A stretch of 64,000 nt of DNA from Vibrio aquaticus (GCF_003970385.1 NZ_RXZH01000001.1:372001-436000), one strand, 5' to 3'. Counted from the first letter of the stretch, positions 1 to 10,427 are shown. Program-made: numbers and translations. The notes: generated from the sequence alone by a model not told the origin.

Positions 1-32
1 CGATTTTAATTCTTATAAAGGTAAGGCTTATC

Positions 33-1745
33 ATGGCAACGTCTCTCAATCGCTTACAGTATTTACCTATTGTCACCCTCGCCCTTTCTATGATGATTGG
101 TGGCTACTATTTTCATACTACCGTTGAATCATGGACGACCCGTATCGTCAGCGGTTATATGTCGAGTCTACTTGATGATGTTGCCCACCAAGTGCAAGAC
201 AAACAACTGGACCTGTATGATATGCCTCAGCCTGAGATCGATACTTTTATCGACAATCTCTCTCAATCAAGATTTGGGCAACGCTTTACGGTTATCCATA
301 GCGAAGGACTTGTCTTAGGCGACTCTCAGCTCTCTAATCGAGAAATACGGGCCTTGGGTAATCATAGTGATCGCCCAGAGGTCATCAGCGCCTTAACCGG
401 CAACGTTGGCATATCCAAACGACACAGTGACAGTATTAATCAAGACTTGCTCTATGTAGCAAAGAAACTTGAACTTCCCCCTGATGAGCATGGCCATGAT
501 ACGAATTACGTCATTCGCCTTGCCATGCCACTCACCTCAATTACTGGTATGACAAAGGATATCGAACTCATTTTTTTTGCTTTAATGGCCTCTTCTTTCG
601 CGGTGCTTATCTGTTCATCCTGGTTCAGCAACCGAAAAATCTTCGCCGTCGTTAAATATGAGCGCGAGCAACAAGAGCAACGCATCGAAAAGAGCACTCG
701 TAAGATTGAATTACTCCACCAGCTAGCGAATATGCTTGCCGCCTGTAACAGCATTAAAGAGGCGCAAGTGGTGGTCGCTGATATTATTCCTCGCTTGTTG
801 GGTGACATTAATGGTTGTGTGTCAATCATGCGTGAATCTCGAAACCAGCTTGAGGTAAAACTCGACTGGGGTGGCGATTGGCCTGCATCACAAGTGTATG
901 TACCCAATGATTGCTGGGCACTGCGTAAAGGTAAATTCCACCTTTCTCACGAAAAGCATCACAACCTCACTTGTAGCCATATGTCCGGTCACGAGAATGG
1001 AACAACTATGTGCATTCCCTTAACGGCTCACGGTAATACTGTCGGGATGTTCCACCTTTACTCTAACCCTCAAACGGCTCAAGTGACCGAAGAAACCAAG
1101 CAACTCGCCTTTACCCTAGCGGAGCACCTTGGCCTCGCCTTAGCTAACCTGAGCTTGCAAGAGAAACTGCGTTCACAAGCGATGCGAGACCCATTAACAG
1201 GATTGTATAACCGACGCTTCTTTGAAGAAACGATGGATGCAGAGTGGTCTAAGTCTAATCAAGACAACTCGCCTCTCTCATTGCTGATGCTCGATCTGGA
1301 TCATTTCAAACGCTTTAACGATAACTTTGGACACGATGCCGGTGACTATGTGCTTAAAGAAGTCGCGAACTTACTCACCCGATGCATCGGTGAAACACAG
1401 GTTGCCTGTCGTCTTGGTGGCGAAGAGCTCGCGGTCATCTGCCCTAATACGAATATAGAAAGTTCATTGCAGCTCGCTCAATTGCTCGTCGATGAAGTTC
1501 GTGACCTTCACTTAGATATGAAAGGCTTGTCCCTTGGGCAGCTTGGTGTGTCGATTGGTGTCTGTACCTTCCCTGATCTCAACGGTTCAACCGATGAAAT
1601 TGTTAAGGCCGCTGACACTGCACTGTACCAAGCAAAAGACGACGGACGCAGCCAAGCGATACACAGTCAGATTAAACGAGAGCCGACCAAGTTGAACGCT
1701 AATGATGGCCCATCAGAGGTATTGCCACTTAAAAAGAGTGAATGA
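33..1745 (+). CDS. Membrane diguanylate cyclase (periplasmic sensor, GAF, GGDEF)
   Basis: Probably makes cyclic di-GMP in response to an extracytoplasmic signal. The 570-residue protein has a membrane helix at about 10-28, a periplasmic region at 29-175, a second helix at 177-197, a charged coiled coil at 205-235, a GAF-like domain at 225-370 and a GGDEF domain at 382-540. The signature is GGEEL (462-466), with Leu where Phe is usual; Glu at the third position is an accepted active form. The RxxD inhibitory-site position reads GETQ, so product inhibition at the I-site is unlikely. The periplasmic stretch around RPEVISALTG resembles the sensor domains of PhoR-type kinases. The ATG follows an AAGGTAAGG ribosome site. 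The family call is firm; activity and ligand are inferred. Confidence 0.9.
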   Translation: MATSLNRLQYLPIVTLALSMMIGGYYFHTTVESWTTRIVSGYMSSLLDDVAHQVQDKQLDLYDMPQPEIDTFIDNLSQSRFGQRFTVIHSEGLVLGDSQLSNREIRALGNHSDRPEVISALTGNVGISKRHSDSINQDLLYVAKKLELPPDEHGHDTNYVIRLAMPLTSITGMTKDIELIFFALMASSFAVLICSSWFSNRKIFAVVKYEREQQEQRIEKSTRKIELLHQLANMLAACNSIKEAQVVVADIIPRLLGDINGCVSIMRESRNQLEVKLDWGGDWPASQVYVPNDCWALRKGKFHLSHEKHHNLTCSHMSGHENGTTMCIPLTAHGNTVGMFHLYSNPQTAQVTEETKQLAFTLAEHLGLALANLSLQEKLRSQAMRDPLTGLYNRRFFEETMDAEWSKSNQDNSPLSLLMLDLDHFKRFNDNFGHDAGDYVLKEVANLLTRCIGETQVACRLGGEELAVICPNTNIESSLQLAQLLVDEVRDLHLDMKGLSLGQLGVSIGVCTFPDLNGSTDEIVKAADTALYQAKDDGRSQAIHSQIKREPTKLNANDGPSEVLPLKKSE

Positions 1746-1784
1746 CCGTTCAATCGCTAAGATCGTATAAAGATCAAAAACAAC

Positions 1785-1799
1785 TAGACGACTGGTCTA
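1785..1799. promoter_or_regulatory. TetR operator 1 (upstream of TetR gene)
   Basis: Inverted repeat TAGAC-GACTG-GTCTA just before the TetR gene. The surrounding bases CTAGACGAC-GGTCTAA recur before the reductase gene at 2455-2469. This arrangement is typical of a TetR protein that represses itself and its neighbour. Confidence 0.7.
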
Positions 1800-1820
1800 A
1801 TTGACTTTATGCTTGTCGCC

Positions 1821-2408
1821 ATGAATGCAAAAACACAAGACACTCGCCAGCACATCTTAGATGTTGGTTATGAGCTTATCGTTAATAAAGGTTTTACCGC
1901 GGTCGGCTTGGCGCAGCTTTTGAAATCTGCAGAGGTTCCAAAAGGTTCGTTCTACCACTACTTCAAATCGAAAGAGCAATTTGGTGAAGCTTTGATTGAA
2001 GAGTACGTTCGCAGCTATATGGATCGTATCCAACGAGTACTTAACCAACCAGAAATGAACGGTCGCGACTGTTTACTCGATTACTTTTCACGTTGGTTAG
2101 CGATAGATAACGGCGTATGTAATGCCAACAAGTGTCTGATTGTAAAATTAAGTGCTGAGGTTTCTGATCTCTCCGACACCATGCGCGTATCACTTGCCAA
2201 AGGTGCGGAACTCATCATTCGCGCACTTGAAGATACGCTCAAACGAGGCATTACTGACGGGTCTATTGTGCAACTTGATTGCCATTTGGTCGCGAGCCAA
2301 CTATACCAACAGTGGCTTGGTGCAAGTCTTTTAAACAAACTCATTCAAGATCAATCTCATCTTGAACTATGCTTAGAAACGACAAAACAACGTTTAATCA
2401 CTGAATAA
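1821..2408 (+). CDS. TetR/AcrR family transcriptional regulator
   Basis: A repressor with an N-terminal helix-turn-helix (DTRQHILDVGYELIVNKGF, then VPKGSFYHYFKSKEQFGE) and a C-terminal ligand domain with one conserved-looking Cys segment (CNANKCLIVK). That fits regulators that sense electrophiles through cysteine, although this is an inference. Two starts are possible, 1809 and 1821. Neither has a clear ribosome site. I prefer 1821 because MNAKTQDTRQ matches the usual family N-terminus. The start lies within about 25 bases of operator 1, so the leader must be very short. It is followed by a terminator, then operator 2 and an enone reductase/GST pair, which are its likely targets. Confidence 0.85.
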   Translation: MNAKTQDTRQHILDVGYELIVNKGFTAVGLAQLLKSAEVPKGSFYHYFKSKEQFGEALIEEYVRSYMDRIQRVLNQPEMNGRDCLLDYFSRWLAIDNGVCNANKCLIVKLSAEVSDLSDTMRVSLAKGAELIIRALEDTLKRGITDGSIVQLDCHLVASQLYQQWLGASLLNKLIQDQSHLELCLETTKQRLITE

Positions 2409-2415
2409 CGAGATT

Positions 2416-2443
2416 TCCCGTCCAATTGCAGACGGGATTTTTT
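2416..2443 (+). terminator. Rho-independent terminator after TetR gene
   Basis: Stem TCCCGTC/GACGGGA with an 8-base loop, followed by six Ts. It separates the regulator from the reductase gene, which therefore has its own promoter around operator 2. Confidence 0.85.
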
Positions 2444-2454
2444 GAAACACAAAC

Positions 2455-2469
2455 TAGACGACCGGTCTA
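2455..2469. promoter_or_regulatory. TetR operator 2 (upstream of reductase gene)
   Basis: Inverted repeat TAGAC-GACCG-GTCTA, differing by one base from operator 1 at 1785-1799 and again just upstream of a start codon. Two matching copies flanking the TetR gene strongly suggest that this regulator controls both promoters. Confidence 0.75.
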
Positions 2470-2485
2470 ATAAGGAATAATTACC

Positions 2486-3520
2486 ATGTCTAACCCTACA
2501 ACTCATCGCCAAATTGTCCTGGCTTCACGTCCAGTTGGCGCTCCTACCCCTAATAACTTTCGTCTAGAACACGCTGACATCCCTACTCCGGCGCAAGGTG
2601 AAATCCTGTTACGTAGTGTCTATCTTTCATTAGACCCTTACATGCGTGGTCGAATGAGCGATGCGAAATCTTACGCTGACCCCGTTGCCCTTGGAGAAAC
2701 CATGGTAGGTGGCACCGTGTGTCAGGTTATGGAATCAAACCACGCCAACTTTGATAAAGGCGAATGGGTACTAGCGTTCACAGGTTGGCAAGACTACGGA
2801 ATTTCTGATGGTGAAGGTTTGATTAAAATGGGCATGAACCCAAGCCATCCATCTTACGCGTTGGGCGTAATGGGAATGCCAGGATTTACCGCTTACATGG
2901 GCCTACTCGACATCGGCCAACCTAAAGAAGGCGATACTTTAGTCGTGGCAGCGGCAACAGGCGCAGTGGGTTCCATGGTCGGCCAAATTGGTAAGTTAAA
3001 AGGATGCCGAGTCATTGGTGTTGCCGGCGGTGAAGAAAAATGCCGTTACGCAAAAGAGCAACTTGGCTTTGATGAGTGTATCGACCACAAAGCTGAAGAC
3101 TTCGCGGAACAACTCGCTGCTGCGTGTGATAACGGCATCGACGTCTACTTTGAAAATGTTGGTGGTAAAGTATTTGATGCTGTTATGCCACTACTCAACA
3201 CTGGCGCGCGTATTCCCTTATGTGGCCTAATTTCACAATACAATGCAACCTCACTGCCAGAAGGCCCAGATCGCATGTCTATGCTGATGGCCCAGTTACT
3301 GATCAAGCGCATCAAGATGCAAGGCTTCATCATCTTTGACGACTACGGTCATCGCTATGGTGAGTTTGCCGCTCAGATGACCCAATGGCTATCTGAAGGC
3401 AAAATCCACTACCGTGAGCATTTAGTTGACGGACTAGAAAATGCACCAGAGGCGTTTATGGGCCTGTTAGAAGGGAAAAATTTCGGCAAACTCGTCATCA
3501 AAACTAACGAGCCAGTCTAG
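2486..3520 (+). CDS. NADP-dependent oxidoreductase, CurA/leukotriene B4 dehydrogenase type
   Basis: A zinc-independent medium-chain dehydrogenase/reductase of 344 residues. The family reduces the C=C bond of alpha,beta-unsaturated ketones and aldehydes with NADPH, as CurA does for curcumin. Visible marks are the N-terminal YLSLDPYMRGRM motif, typical of this subfamily, and the dinucleotide-binding loop AATGAVGSMVGQIGKLKG around residues 155-172. No catalytic zinc ligands are present. It sits behind operator 2 and eight bases before a glutathione S-transferase gene, which fits a reactive-aldehyde or enone detoxification unit. The exact substrate is unknown. Confidence 0.9.
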   Translation: MSNPTTHRQIVLASRPVGAPTPNNFRLEHADIPTPAQGEILLRSVYLSLDPYMRGRMSDAKSYADPVALGETMVGGTVCQVMESNHANFDKGEWVLAFTGWQDYGISDGEGLIKMGMNPSHPSYALGVMGMPGFTAYMGLLDIGQPKEGDTLVVAAATGAVGSMVGQIGKLKGCRVIGVAGGEEKCRYAKEQLGFDECIDHKAEDFAEQLAAACDNGIDVYFENVGGKVFDAVMPLLNTGARIPLCGLISQYNATSLPEGPDRMSMLMAQLLIKRIKMQGFIIFDDYGHRYGEFAAQMTQWLSEGKIHYREHLVDGLENAPEAFMGLLEGKNFGKLVIKTNEPV

Positions 3521-3528
3521 GAGCAAGC

Positions 3529-4146
3529 ATGATTACTTTACACCACCTAAACCAATCCCGTTCTAAGCGCATTATCTGGCTTCTTGAAGAGCTCGAAGTG
3601 GAATACAAGATCGTCCCTTATCTACGTGATAGTGTCACCTTCCTTGCTCCGCCGGATCTTAAATCTGTTCACCCACTTGGCAAGTCTCCAGTAATTGAAG
3701 ATCAAGGCCGAGTGATCACCGAATCTGGCGCAATCACAGACTACTTGATTAGCAAATATGCGGCTGAGCGCCTTGCTCCAAGTCGTGACAGCGACGAGTA
3801 CGTTGATTATATCCAATGGTTACACTTTGCAGAGAGCTCGGCAGCACTGCCACTGCTGCTAAAGATATTTGTCGCGAAAGACGGTGCACCAACCAATTTC
3901 CTTGAGGGGTACGCAGAACTTGAGCTTGATAAAGTGATGAGCTATGTCGACCAATCACTTGAAGGTAAGCGTTACTTTGTGGCCGACAAACTAACAGGGG
4001 CCGATATCATGATGTCGTTCATTGTTGAAGCGCTGAACAAATTCGGTCTAACAGAACGCTACCCGAACATCGCACAATACGCTAAGCAACTTGAGACTCA
4101 TGCTGCTTGGCAAAAAGCAGAACAGTTAGAAGTTCACTACAGCTAA
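3529..4146 (+). CDS. Glutathione S-transferase family protein
   Basis: A 205-residue cytosolic GST fold. The N-terminal thioredoxin-like half carries ITLHHLNQSRSKRIIWLLEEL, and the PVIEDQGRVITESGAITDYL stretch provides the cis-Pro and Glu-Ser glutathione-binding elements at about 63-78. The C-terminal half is all-helical. The family conjugates glutathione to electrophiles. Translation starts after AGGAGCAAGC. It is probably co-transcribed with the upstream enone reductase, which suggests a joint role in removing electrophilic compounds. The end of the gene, with its stop codon, lies inside a 20-bp tandem duplication. Confidence 0.88.
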   Translation: MITLHHLNQSRSKRIIWLLEELEVEYKIVPYLRDSVTFLAPPDLKSVHPLGKSPVIEDQGRVITESGAITDYLISKYAAERLAPSRDSDEYVDYIQWLHFAESSAALPLLLKIFVAKDGAPTNFLEGYAELELDKVMSYVDQSLEGKRYFVADKLTGADIMMSFIVEALNKFGLTERYPNIAQYAKQLETHAAWQKAEQLEVHYS

Positions 4147-4166
4147 TAGAAGTTCAATACGGCTAA
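4127..4166. repeat. 20-bp tandem duplication across the GST stop codon
   Basis: Two adjacent copies, TAGAAGTTCACTACAGCTAA and TAGAAGTTCAATACGGCTAA, match at 18 of 20 positions. The first copy ends exactly with the GST stop codon TAA; the second is noncoding and out of frame. It looks like an old slippage or tandem duplication. Confidence 0.8.
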
Positions 4167-4172
4167 ACTCTA

Positions 4173-4199
4173 AGCGCTGCTGTTGGTGGCAGCGCTCTT
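4173..4199 (+). terminator. Terminator-like hairpin after GST gene
   Basis: Stem AGCGCTGC/GCAGCGCT with a short loop, followed by CTTTCCCC. The tail is poor in T, so termination strength is uncertain. Confidence 0.6.
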
Positions 4200-4270
4200 T
4201 CCCCTATTCCATCACTCTCTATCTCCACCACAGCTCTCAATCTCCACCCCATTTCTTTACCTAATTTACG

Positions 4271-4307
4271 ATAGAAAACACCTATCGTAAGCATAGTTAA
4301 TACCAGA
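4271..4307 (+). promoter_or_regulatory. OxyR-type binding site upstream of katG
   Basis: The established OxyR consensus is ATAG-nTnnnAn-CTAT, seven bases, then a second copy. Here the first unit is ATAG-AAAACAC-CTAT, then CGTAAGC, then ATAG-TTAATAC-CAGA. The tetrads fall at the required spacing; the last one is degenerate and the first inner T is replaced. The first unit also forms a perfect 9-bp inverted repeat (TTACGATAG/CTATCGTAA, 4266-4290). Its place 110 bp before katG fits peroxide induction by OxyR. Confidence 0.75.
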
Positions 4308-4405
4308 TTTATAAAAACGAGAAAAGCTCCTATTCTAAGTACAACAAAGACCACACTGTAGTCGTGGTTCTTATCTCACACTAATTACTTGCTGTGACAC
4401 TCTAG

Positions 4406-6586
<2,181 letters not shown>

Positions 6587-6639
6587 AAAAACCGGTGAAT
6601 GTGCACTACCTTTAAATCAGTAGCGCATTTCATGAGAAA

Positions 6640-6660
6640 GGAGGTGCATATAGCACCTCC
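6640..6660 (-). terminator. Perfect hairpin between katG and the dehydrogenase gene
   Basis: GGAGGTGC-ATATA-GCACCTCC is a perfect 8-bp stem. On the minus strand it is followed by TTTCTC, so it may end the dehydrogenase transcript. On the plus strand no T tract follows. It could act on both convergent transcripts. Confidence 0.5.
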
Positions 6661-6679
6661 ATTACTAGGAGAGTTGGCT

Positions 6680-6739
6680 ATGTGTGATTTTAACTTCTTT
6701 AAATTATTCGACACTAAAGAACTGTTTATCTATTACTGA
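6680..6739 (+). CDS. Possible 19-residue small protein
   Basis: An ATG preceded by AGGAG at an eight-base distance opens a frame encoding MCDFNFFKLFDTKELFIYY before TGA. The peptide is rich in aromatic residues (five Phe, two Tyr). It lies between katG and the convergent dehydrogenase gene, behind a perfect hairpin. The ribosome site is the main support; the frame is too short to judge by coding statistics. It could equally be chance. Confidence 0.3.
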   Translation: MCDFNFFKLFDTKELFIYY

Positions 6740-6768
6740 TACATCAGTTCACGTTCATTGGATGTGGG

Positions 6769-7647
6769 TTATTGATCCTTTGCCACCGCTTTGAACAGAA
6801 CCGATGTATCCATTCGACCAAAACCTTGTTGCTGTAGGTCCGCGTACTGTTGATCAACTTGTTGAGTTAGTGGCAGTTTAAGACCTACGCGCTCCGCTTC
6901 TTTTAAACAGAAGCCTAAGTCTTTACGCATCCAATCAATCGCAAATCCAAAATCAAACTTATCTTGTGACATCGTCACCGCGCGGTTTTCCATTTGCCAA
7001 GATCCCGCCGCACCATGTTTCAGTGTTTCGACGACTTGCTCTACATCTAAGCCAGACTTTTGAGCCAATAATAGCGCTTCGCTCAAACCTTGTAGAATGC
7101 CGCCAATACAAATTTGGTTAACCATCTTACAACGTTGACCTTGACCATTTTCGCCCAATAAAGAGATTTGTTTTGCATACACATCCATGACTGGAGACAC
7201 GCTATTAAAAATCGCTTGTTCGCCACCGCACATAATGGTCAACACACCATTTTCAGCGCCCGCTTGCCCACCTGATACAGGCGCATCAATAAAGGCATTG
7301 CCGTTCTCTTTGGCCGCATTCGCAAGTTCAAGCGCAAGTTCCGCAGACGTTGTCGTGTGGTCCACCAGCACAGCACCTGATTTTAGCCCAGCTAAGATAC
7401 CCTCCTCGCCATAAACAACGCTGCGTACATCGTCATCATTACCGACACAAACAAAGACCACATCGCAGCCTTCTGCCGCTTCTTTCGGTGTCTCACAAGC
7501 CGTGCCTTGGTAATCTTGCGCCCACTGTTCGGCTTTGGCTTTGGTGCGGTTGAAAACCTTTGTCTCATACCCTGCTTTACTTAAAAAGCCCGCCATTGGG
7601 TAACCCATAACCCCTAGACCAACAAACGCTACCTTTTTGTCCTGCAC
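6769..7647 (-). CDS. NAD(P)-dependent beta-hydroxyacid dehydrogenase (GarR/HIBADH family)
   Basis: A 292-residue member of the 3-hydroxyisobutyrate/tartronate-semialdehyde reductase family. The Rossmann motif is at the N-terminus (FVGLGVMGYPMAGFL), the substrate-binding segment DAPVSGGQAGAENG lies near residue 120, and the catalytic Lys is in GQRCKMVNQI near 173. Translation starts at GTG after AAGGGGAATAAA. It differs clearly from the mmsB gene at 22.5-23.4 kb and stands alone, so it probably acts on another small hydroxyacid or semialdehyde. Glyoxylate or succinate-semialdehyde reduction is a reasonable guess. Confidence 0.88.
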   Translation of the reverse strand: MQDKKVAFVGLGVMGYPMAGFLSKAGYETKVFNRTKAKAEQWAQDYQGTACETPKEAAEGCDVVFVCVGNDDDVRSVVYGEEGILAGLKSGAVLVDHTTTSAELALELANAAKENGNAFIDAPVSGGQAGAENGVLTIMCGGEQAIFNSVSPVMDVYAKQISLLGENGQGQRCKMVNQICIGGILQGLSEALLLAQKSGLDVEQVVETLKHGAAGSWQMENRAVTMSQDKFDFGFAIDWMRKDLGFCLKEAERVGLKLPLTQQVDQQYADLQQQGFGRMDTSVLFKAVAKDQ

Positions 7648-7738
7648 TTTATTCCCCTTAAAGTTTATTACTTATCGTTTTCACACGAGTGTACTAGACA
7701 TTGGGCAACAAATTAATATCCGCGCAGTGCATTAAACA

Positions 7739-7763
7739 ACAAAGCCCCATAAAGGAGCTTTGT
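7739..7763 (-). terminator. Terminator for the secreted beta-barrel-like protein gene
   Basis: On the minus strand, ACAAAGCTCC pairs with GGGGCTTTGT around a short loop and is followed by TGTTT. It lies about 28 bases after the stop codon. Confidence 0.7.
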
Positions 7764-7790
7764 ATCGCATCTATTTGTGGCTAAGGGGGA

Positions 7791-8411
7791 CTATTTCACT
7801 CTTTCTAACGTGCTCGAATCCGTATGCGCAAAAGGCTTGCCGTATATGTCTAAGCTCGTTGTTTGAGAATACGTTAACGTGTCATCAGCAATGCTCAAAT
7901 TCATGATAAAGTCAGTCGTCTTCGCGTTCTCCGTCATGTACTCAGATTCCGCAATGCCACGTGAAGACGCTCTCAGGATCATTGTCTCTCCTGCTGCCCC
8001 TTCTGCCGTCACACACGTTGTTCTTGGTACACAAAACGAGTTGTAGACGATTTGATTCTCTTGGTCATAAATCAGGTAACCACGTTGGTCATGGAACTTG
8101 CTGTCATCCACTTTGCGGAACACTTCCTGTTTATAGTAAAGCGCAACAAGGTACTGATCACTTGCATTGGTTGCGTCTGCAGCTACTTCAAACGTCATCA
8201 CTTCATAAAATGGTGTCACGGCCGGGCCACCCTTTCCGACCTCACTGCCCTCTTGACCTGGAGACATATCTACTCCACCAACGTCCACTGACTTCCATGT
8301 CCCGACTAGTGGGGCTAATGGTCCAAAGTCCATGCCATCAATGATTCTATGATCGGCTAACGCTGGGGTTGAAATAGCGGCCAAAATGCTCAGTGCGAGT
8401 GCTTTCTTCAT
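7791..8411 (-). CDS. Secreted protein, possibly nitrobindin/lipocalin-like
   Basis: A 206-residue hypothetical protein with a clear signal peptide (MKKALALSILAAISTPALA, then DHRI). I chose the start at 8411 because AAGAAGGAT lies before it and it places the signal peptide at the N-terminus; a longer frame begins at 8447. The mature segment GPLAPLVGTWKSVD resembles the entry motif of small beta-barrels of the nitrobindin or lipocalin type, and beta-rich sequence follows. That similarity is weak and no function can be given. It stands as a single gene with its own terminator. Confidence 0.7.
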   Translation of the reverse strand: MKKALALSILAAISTPALADHRIIDGMDFGPLAPLVGTWKSVDVGGVDMSPGQEGSEVGKGGPAVTPFYEVMTFEVAADATNASDQYLVALYYKQEVFRKVDDSKFHDQRGYLIYDQENQIVYNSFCVPRTTCVTAEGAAGETMILRASSRGIAESEYMTENAKTTDFIMNLSIADDTLTYSQTTSLDIYGKPFAHTDSSTLERVK

Positions 8412-8688
8412 TGAAATATCCTTCTTAATAATTGACGTTGAGAGCACTATAAGGGCCCGCGGTAATCAATTATTAAGCGAGATCATTTTTTGACCACTAT
8501 AACGTGATAGGAATGTAAGTGAGTATGTACCTATTTCAGCCATCAATCCGAGGTGGTCACAGATAGTGGATTTATATTGTTTAATTCATTCTAAAGTCGA
8601 TAAATAGCCATGAGGTGTCCGAACCACTTTTTCCTCAATGGCAAATATGACAAAATCGACGCAATACTCAGAAATTCAAGTTGTACTC

Positions 8689-9339
8689 ATGAACTACCAA
8701 GCCGCAATATTTGATATGGATGGCCTTTTGCTCGACACAGAACGCGTGTGCATGCGCGTATTTAAACAAGCCTGTGAAACCGTCGGTCAACCCTTCTATG
8801 ACGATGTTTACCTCTCGATTATTGGCCGTAACTCAGCAGGTATTGAGCAAATTTTCCGCAAAGCGTATGGCGAACACTACGAAGCGCTGCATGCAGAGTG
8901 GCGCGTAAACTACGATGCGATTGTTAAACACCAAGCGATTCCAGTCAAAGAAGGGGTTCTTGAGCTGCTTACATGGCTAAGAGACAATAAGATTCCTGCC
9001 GTGGTAGCGACGTCAACACACAAAGAAGTCGCAGCAAAGAAATTAGAGTTGGCCGGACTGCGCCCATATTTCGCTGGCCTGACTTGTGGTTGTGAGGTAA
9101 CACACGGTAAGCCAGACCCTGAGATTTACTTACTCGCCGCACAACGTTTAGGTGTTGATGCTACTCAGTGTTTGGCGTTTGAAGATTCTAACAATGGTGT
9201 ACTTAGCGCGGTGGGGGCTAAGATGATCACCTTCCAAATTCCTGATCTCGTTGAGCCAAGTGACGAGATTAAACAGTTGGGTCACACCATCTTGCCGTCA
9301 TTGACTGATGTGCTGGCTCAGTTAAAACAGTCAAATTAA
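8689..9339 (+). CDS. HAD-superfamily hydrolase, beta-phosphoglucomutase-like
   Basis: Probably a cytoplasmic phosphatase or mutase acting on a small phosphorylated metabolite. Motif I is FDMDGLLLDTE with the two catalytic Asp residues. Motif II is the Thr of VVATSTHKE, motif III the Lys of HGKPDPEIY, and motif IV AFEDSNNG. A helical cap follows motif I, as in the PGMB-like subfamily. The start at 8689 places motif I at residues 8-18, as usual. An upstream in-frame ATG at 8638 would add 17 residues, and neither start has a clear ribosome site. The substrate cannot be read from sequence. Confidence 0.85.
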   Translation: MNYQAAIFDMDGLLLDTERVCMRVFKQACETVGQPFYDDVYLSIIGRNSAGIEQIFRKAYGEHYEALHAEWRVNYDAIVKHQAIPVKEGVLELLTWLRDNKIPAVVATSTHKEVAAKKLELAGLRPYFAGLTCGCEVTHGKPDPEIYLLAAQRLGVDATQCLAFEDSNNGVLSAVGAKMITFQIPDLVEPSDEIKQLGHTILPSLTDVLAQLKQSN

Positions 9340-9348
9340 TCCTCACTA

Positions 9349-9375
9349 ATAAGCTTGGGCGATGCTCAAGCTTAT
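9349..9375 (+). terminator. Strong hairpin after HAD gene
   Basis: ATAAGCTTGGGC and GCTCAAGCTTAT form a 12-bp stem with one G-U pair and a GAT loop. It begins 10 bases after the stop codon; the tail CCTTTCCT is only moderately T-rich. Confidence 0.7.
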
Positions 9376-9569
9376 CCTTTCCTATATTAGCAACTCCTTA
9401 TATCCAATTCCCCTTTTTCATAACCAAGGGTTCTATTAAAACTTCGTTACTAGGGTTTGATTCCCATTCTTCTATCCCAACTATAATGATTGTCTGTTAA
9501 GTTTTTCGCTTGCGTTAGGATTCACTCAATAAACGTAAGTGAAAAGAACAATCACAATAAGGAACAATC

Positions 9570-10427
9570 ATGACAAACCAATACGTACCACCAAAAGTCT
9601 GGACAATGGATGAAGAAAACGGCGGTCAGTGGGCAAGCATTAATAGACCGGACTCTGGCGCGCGTCATGAGCAGGCTTTACCGGTAGGAAAACACCCGAT
9701 TCAGCTGCATTCCATGGGTACTCCTAACGGCCAGAAAGTCACAATCATGCTAGAAGAGTTACTCGCATTAGGTGTCAAAGAAGCCGAATACGATGCTTAC
9801 CTCATTAAGATTGGTGAAGGCGACCAATTTGGTTCAGGCTTTGTTGAAGTGAACCCAAACTCTAAAATCCCAGCGTTGGTCGATCAATCTGGTGAAACAC
9901 CGGTCAACGTTTTTGAATCAGGCAATATTCTGTTTTATCTAGCGGAAAAATTCGGTCATTTTTTGCCAACAGACACCGCAGCACGCACTGAAGTAATGAA
10001 CTGGCTGTTCTGGTTACAAGGTTCTGCCCCATACCTGGGCGGTGGTTTTGGTCACTTCTATGCGTACGCACCTGAAAAGTTTGAATACCCAATCAACCGT
10101 TTCGCGATGGAAGCGAAACGTCAGCTCGATGTATTAGATAAACGCCTTGCGAATAACACTTATCTAGGCGGCGAAGAGTATTCTATCGCGGATATCGCAA
10201 CCTGGCCTTGGTACGGTAATTTAGTATTGGGCAAAGCGTATGATGCTGCTGAATTTTTAGATGTCGATAGCTACAAAAACGTGAAACGCTGGGCTGAACA
10301 AATCGAAGCGCGTGAAGCGGTGCAACGTGGCCGTATTGTTAACCGTGCCTGGGGTGAAGCTTGGGAGCAAGTTCCAGAACGTCACAGTGCACAAGACATT
10401 GATGATGTTTTAAAGCTCCAACCTTAA
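9570..10427 (+). CDS. yghU: Glutathione-dependent disulfide-bond oxidoreductase YghU
   Basis: A Nu-class glutathione transferase of 285 residues. YghU-type enzymes reduce disulfides with two bound glutathione molecules. The family's long N-terminal extension (residues 1-45) precedes the thioredoxin-like domain with TPNGQKVTIMLEELLALG and NPNSKIPALVD. FESGNILFYLAEKFG then supplies the glutathione gamma-Glu contact, and the helical C-domain follows. Translation starts after AAGGAACAATC. It is a single gene flanked by a terminator and a convergent gene. A role in redox defence is inferred from the family. Confidence 0.93.
   Translation: MTNQYVPPKVWTMDEENGGQWASINRPDSGARHEQALPVGKHPIQLHSMGTPNGQKVTIMLEELLALGVKEAEYDAYLIKIGEGDQFGSGFVEVNPNSKIPALVDQSGETPVNVFESGNILFYLAEKFGHFLPTDTAARTEVMNWLFWLQGSAPYLGGGFGHFYAYAPEKFEYPINRFAMEAKRQLDVLDKRLANNTYLGGEEYSIADIATWPWYGNLVLGKAYDAAEFLDVDSYKNVKRWAEQIEAREAVQRGRIVNRAWGEAWEQVPERHSAQDIDDVLKLQP

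Noticed and set aside
4163..4354. Minus-strand frame of 63 codons with a hydrophobic start, between GST and katG genes
   Set aside because: It overlaps the GST terminator hairpin and the OxyR-like site, and the region is better explained as regulatory DNA.
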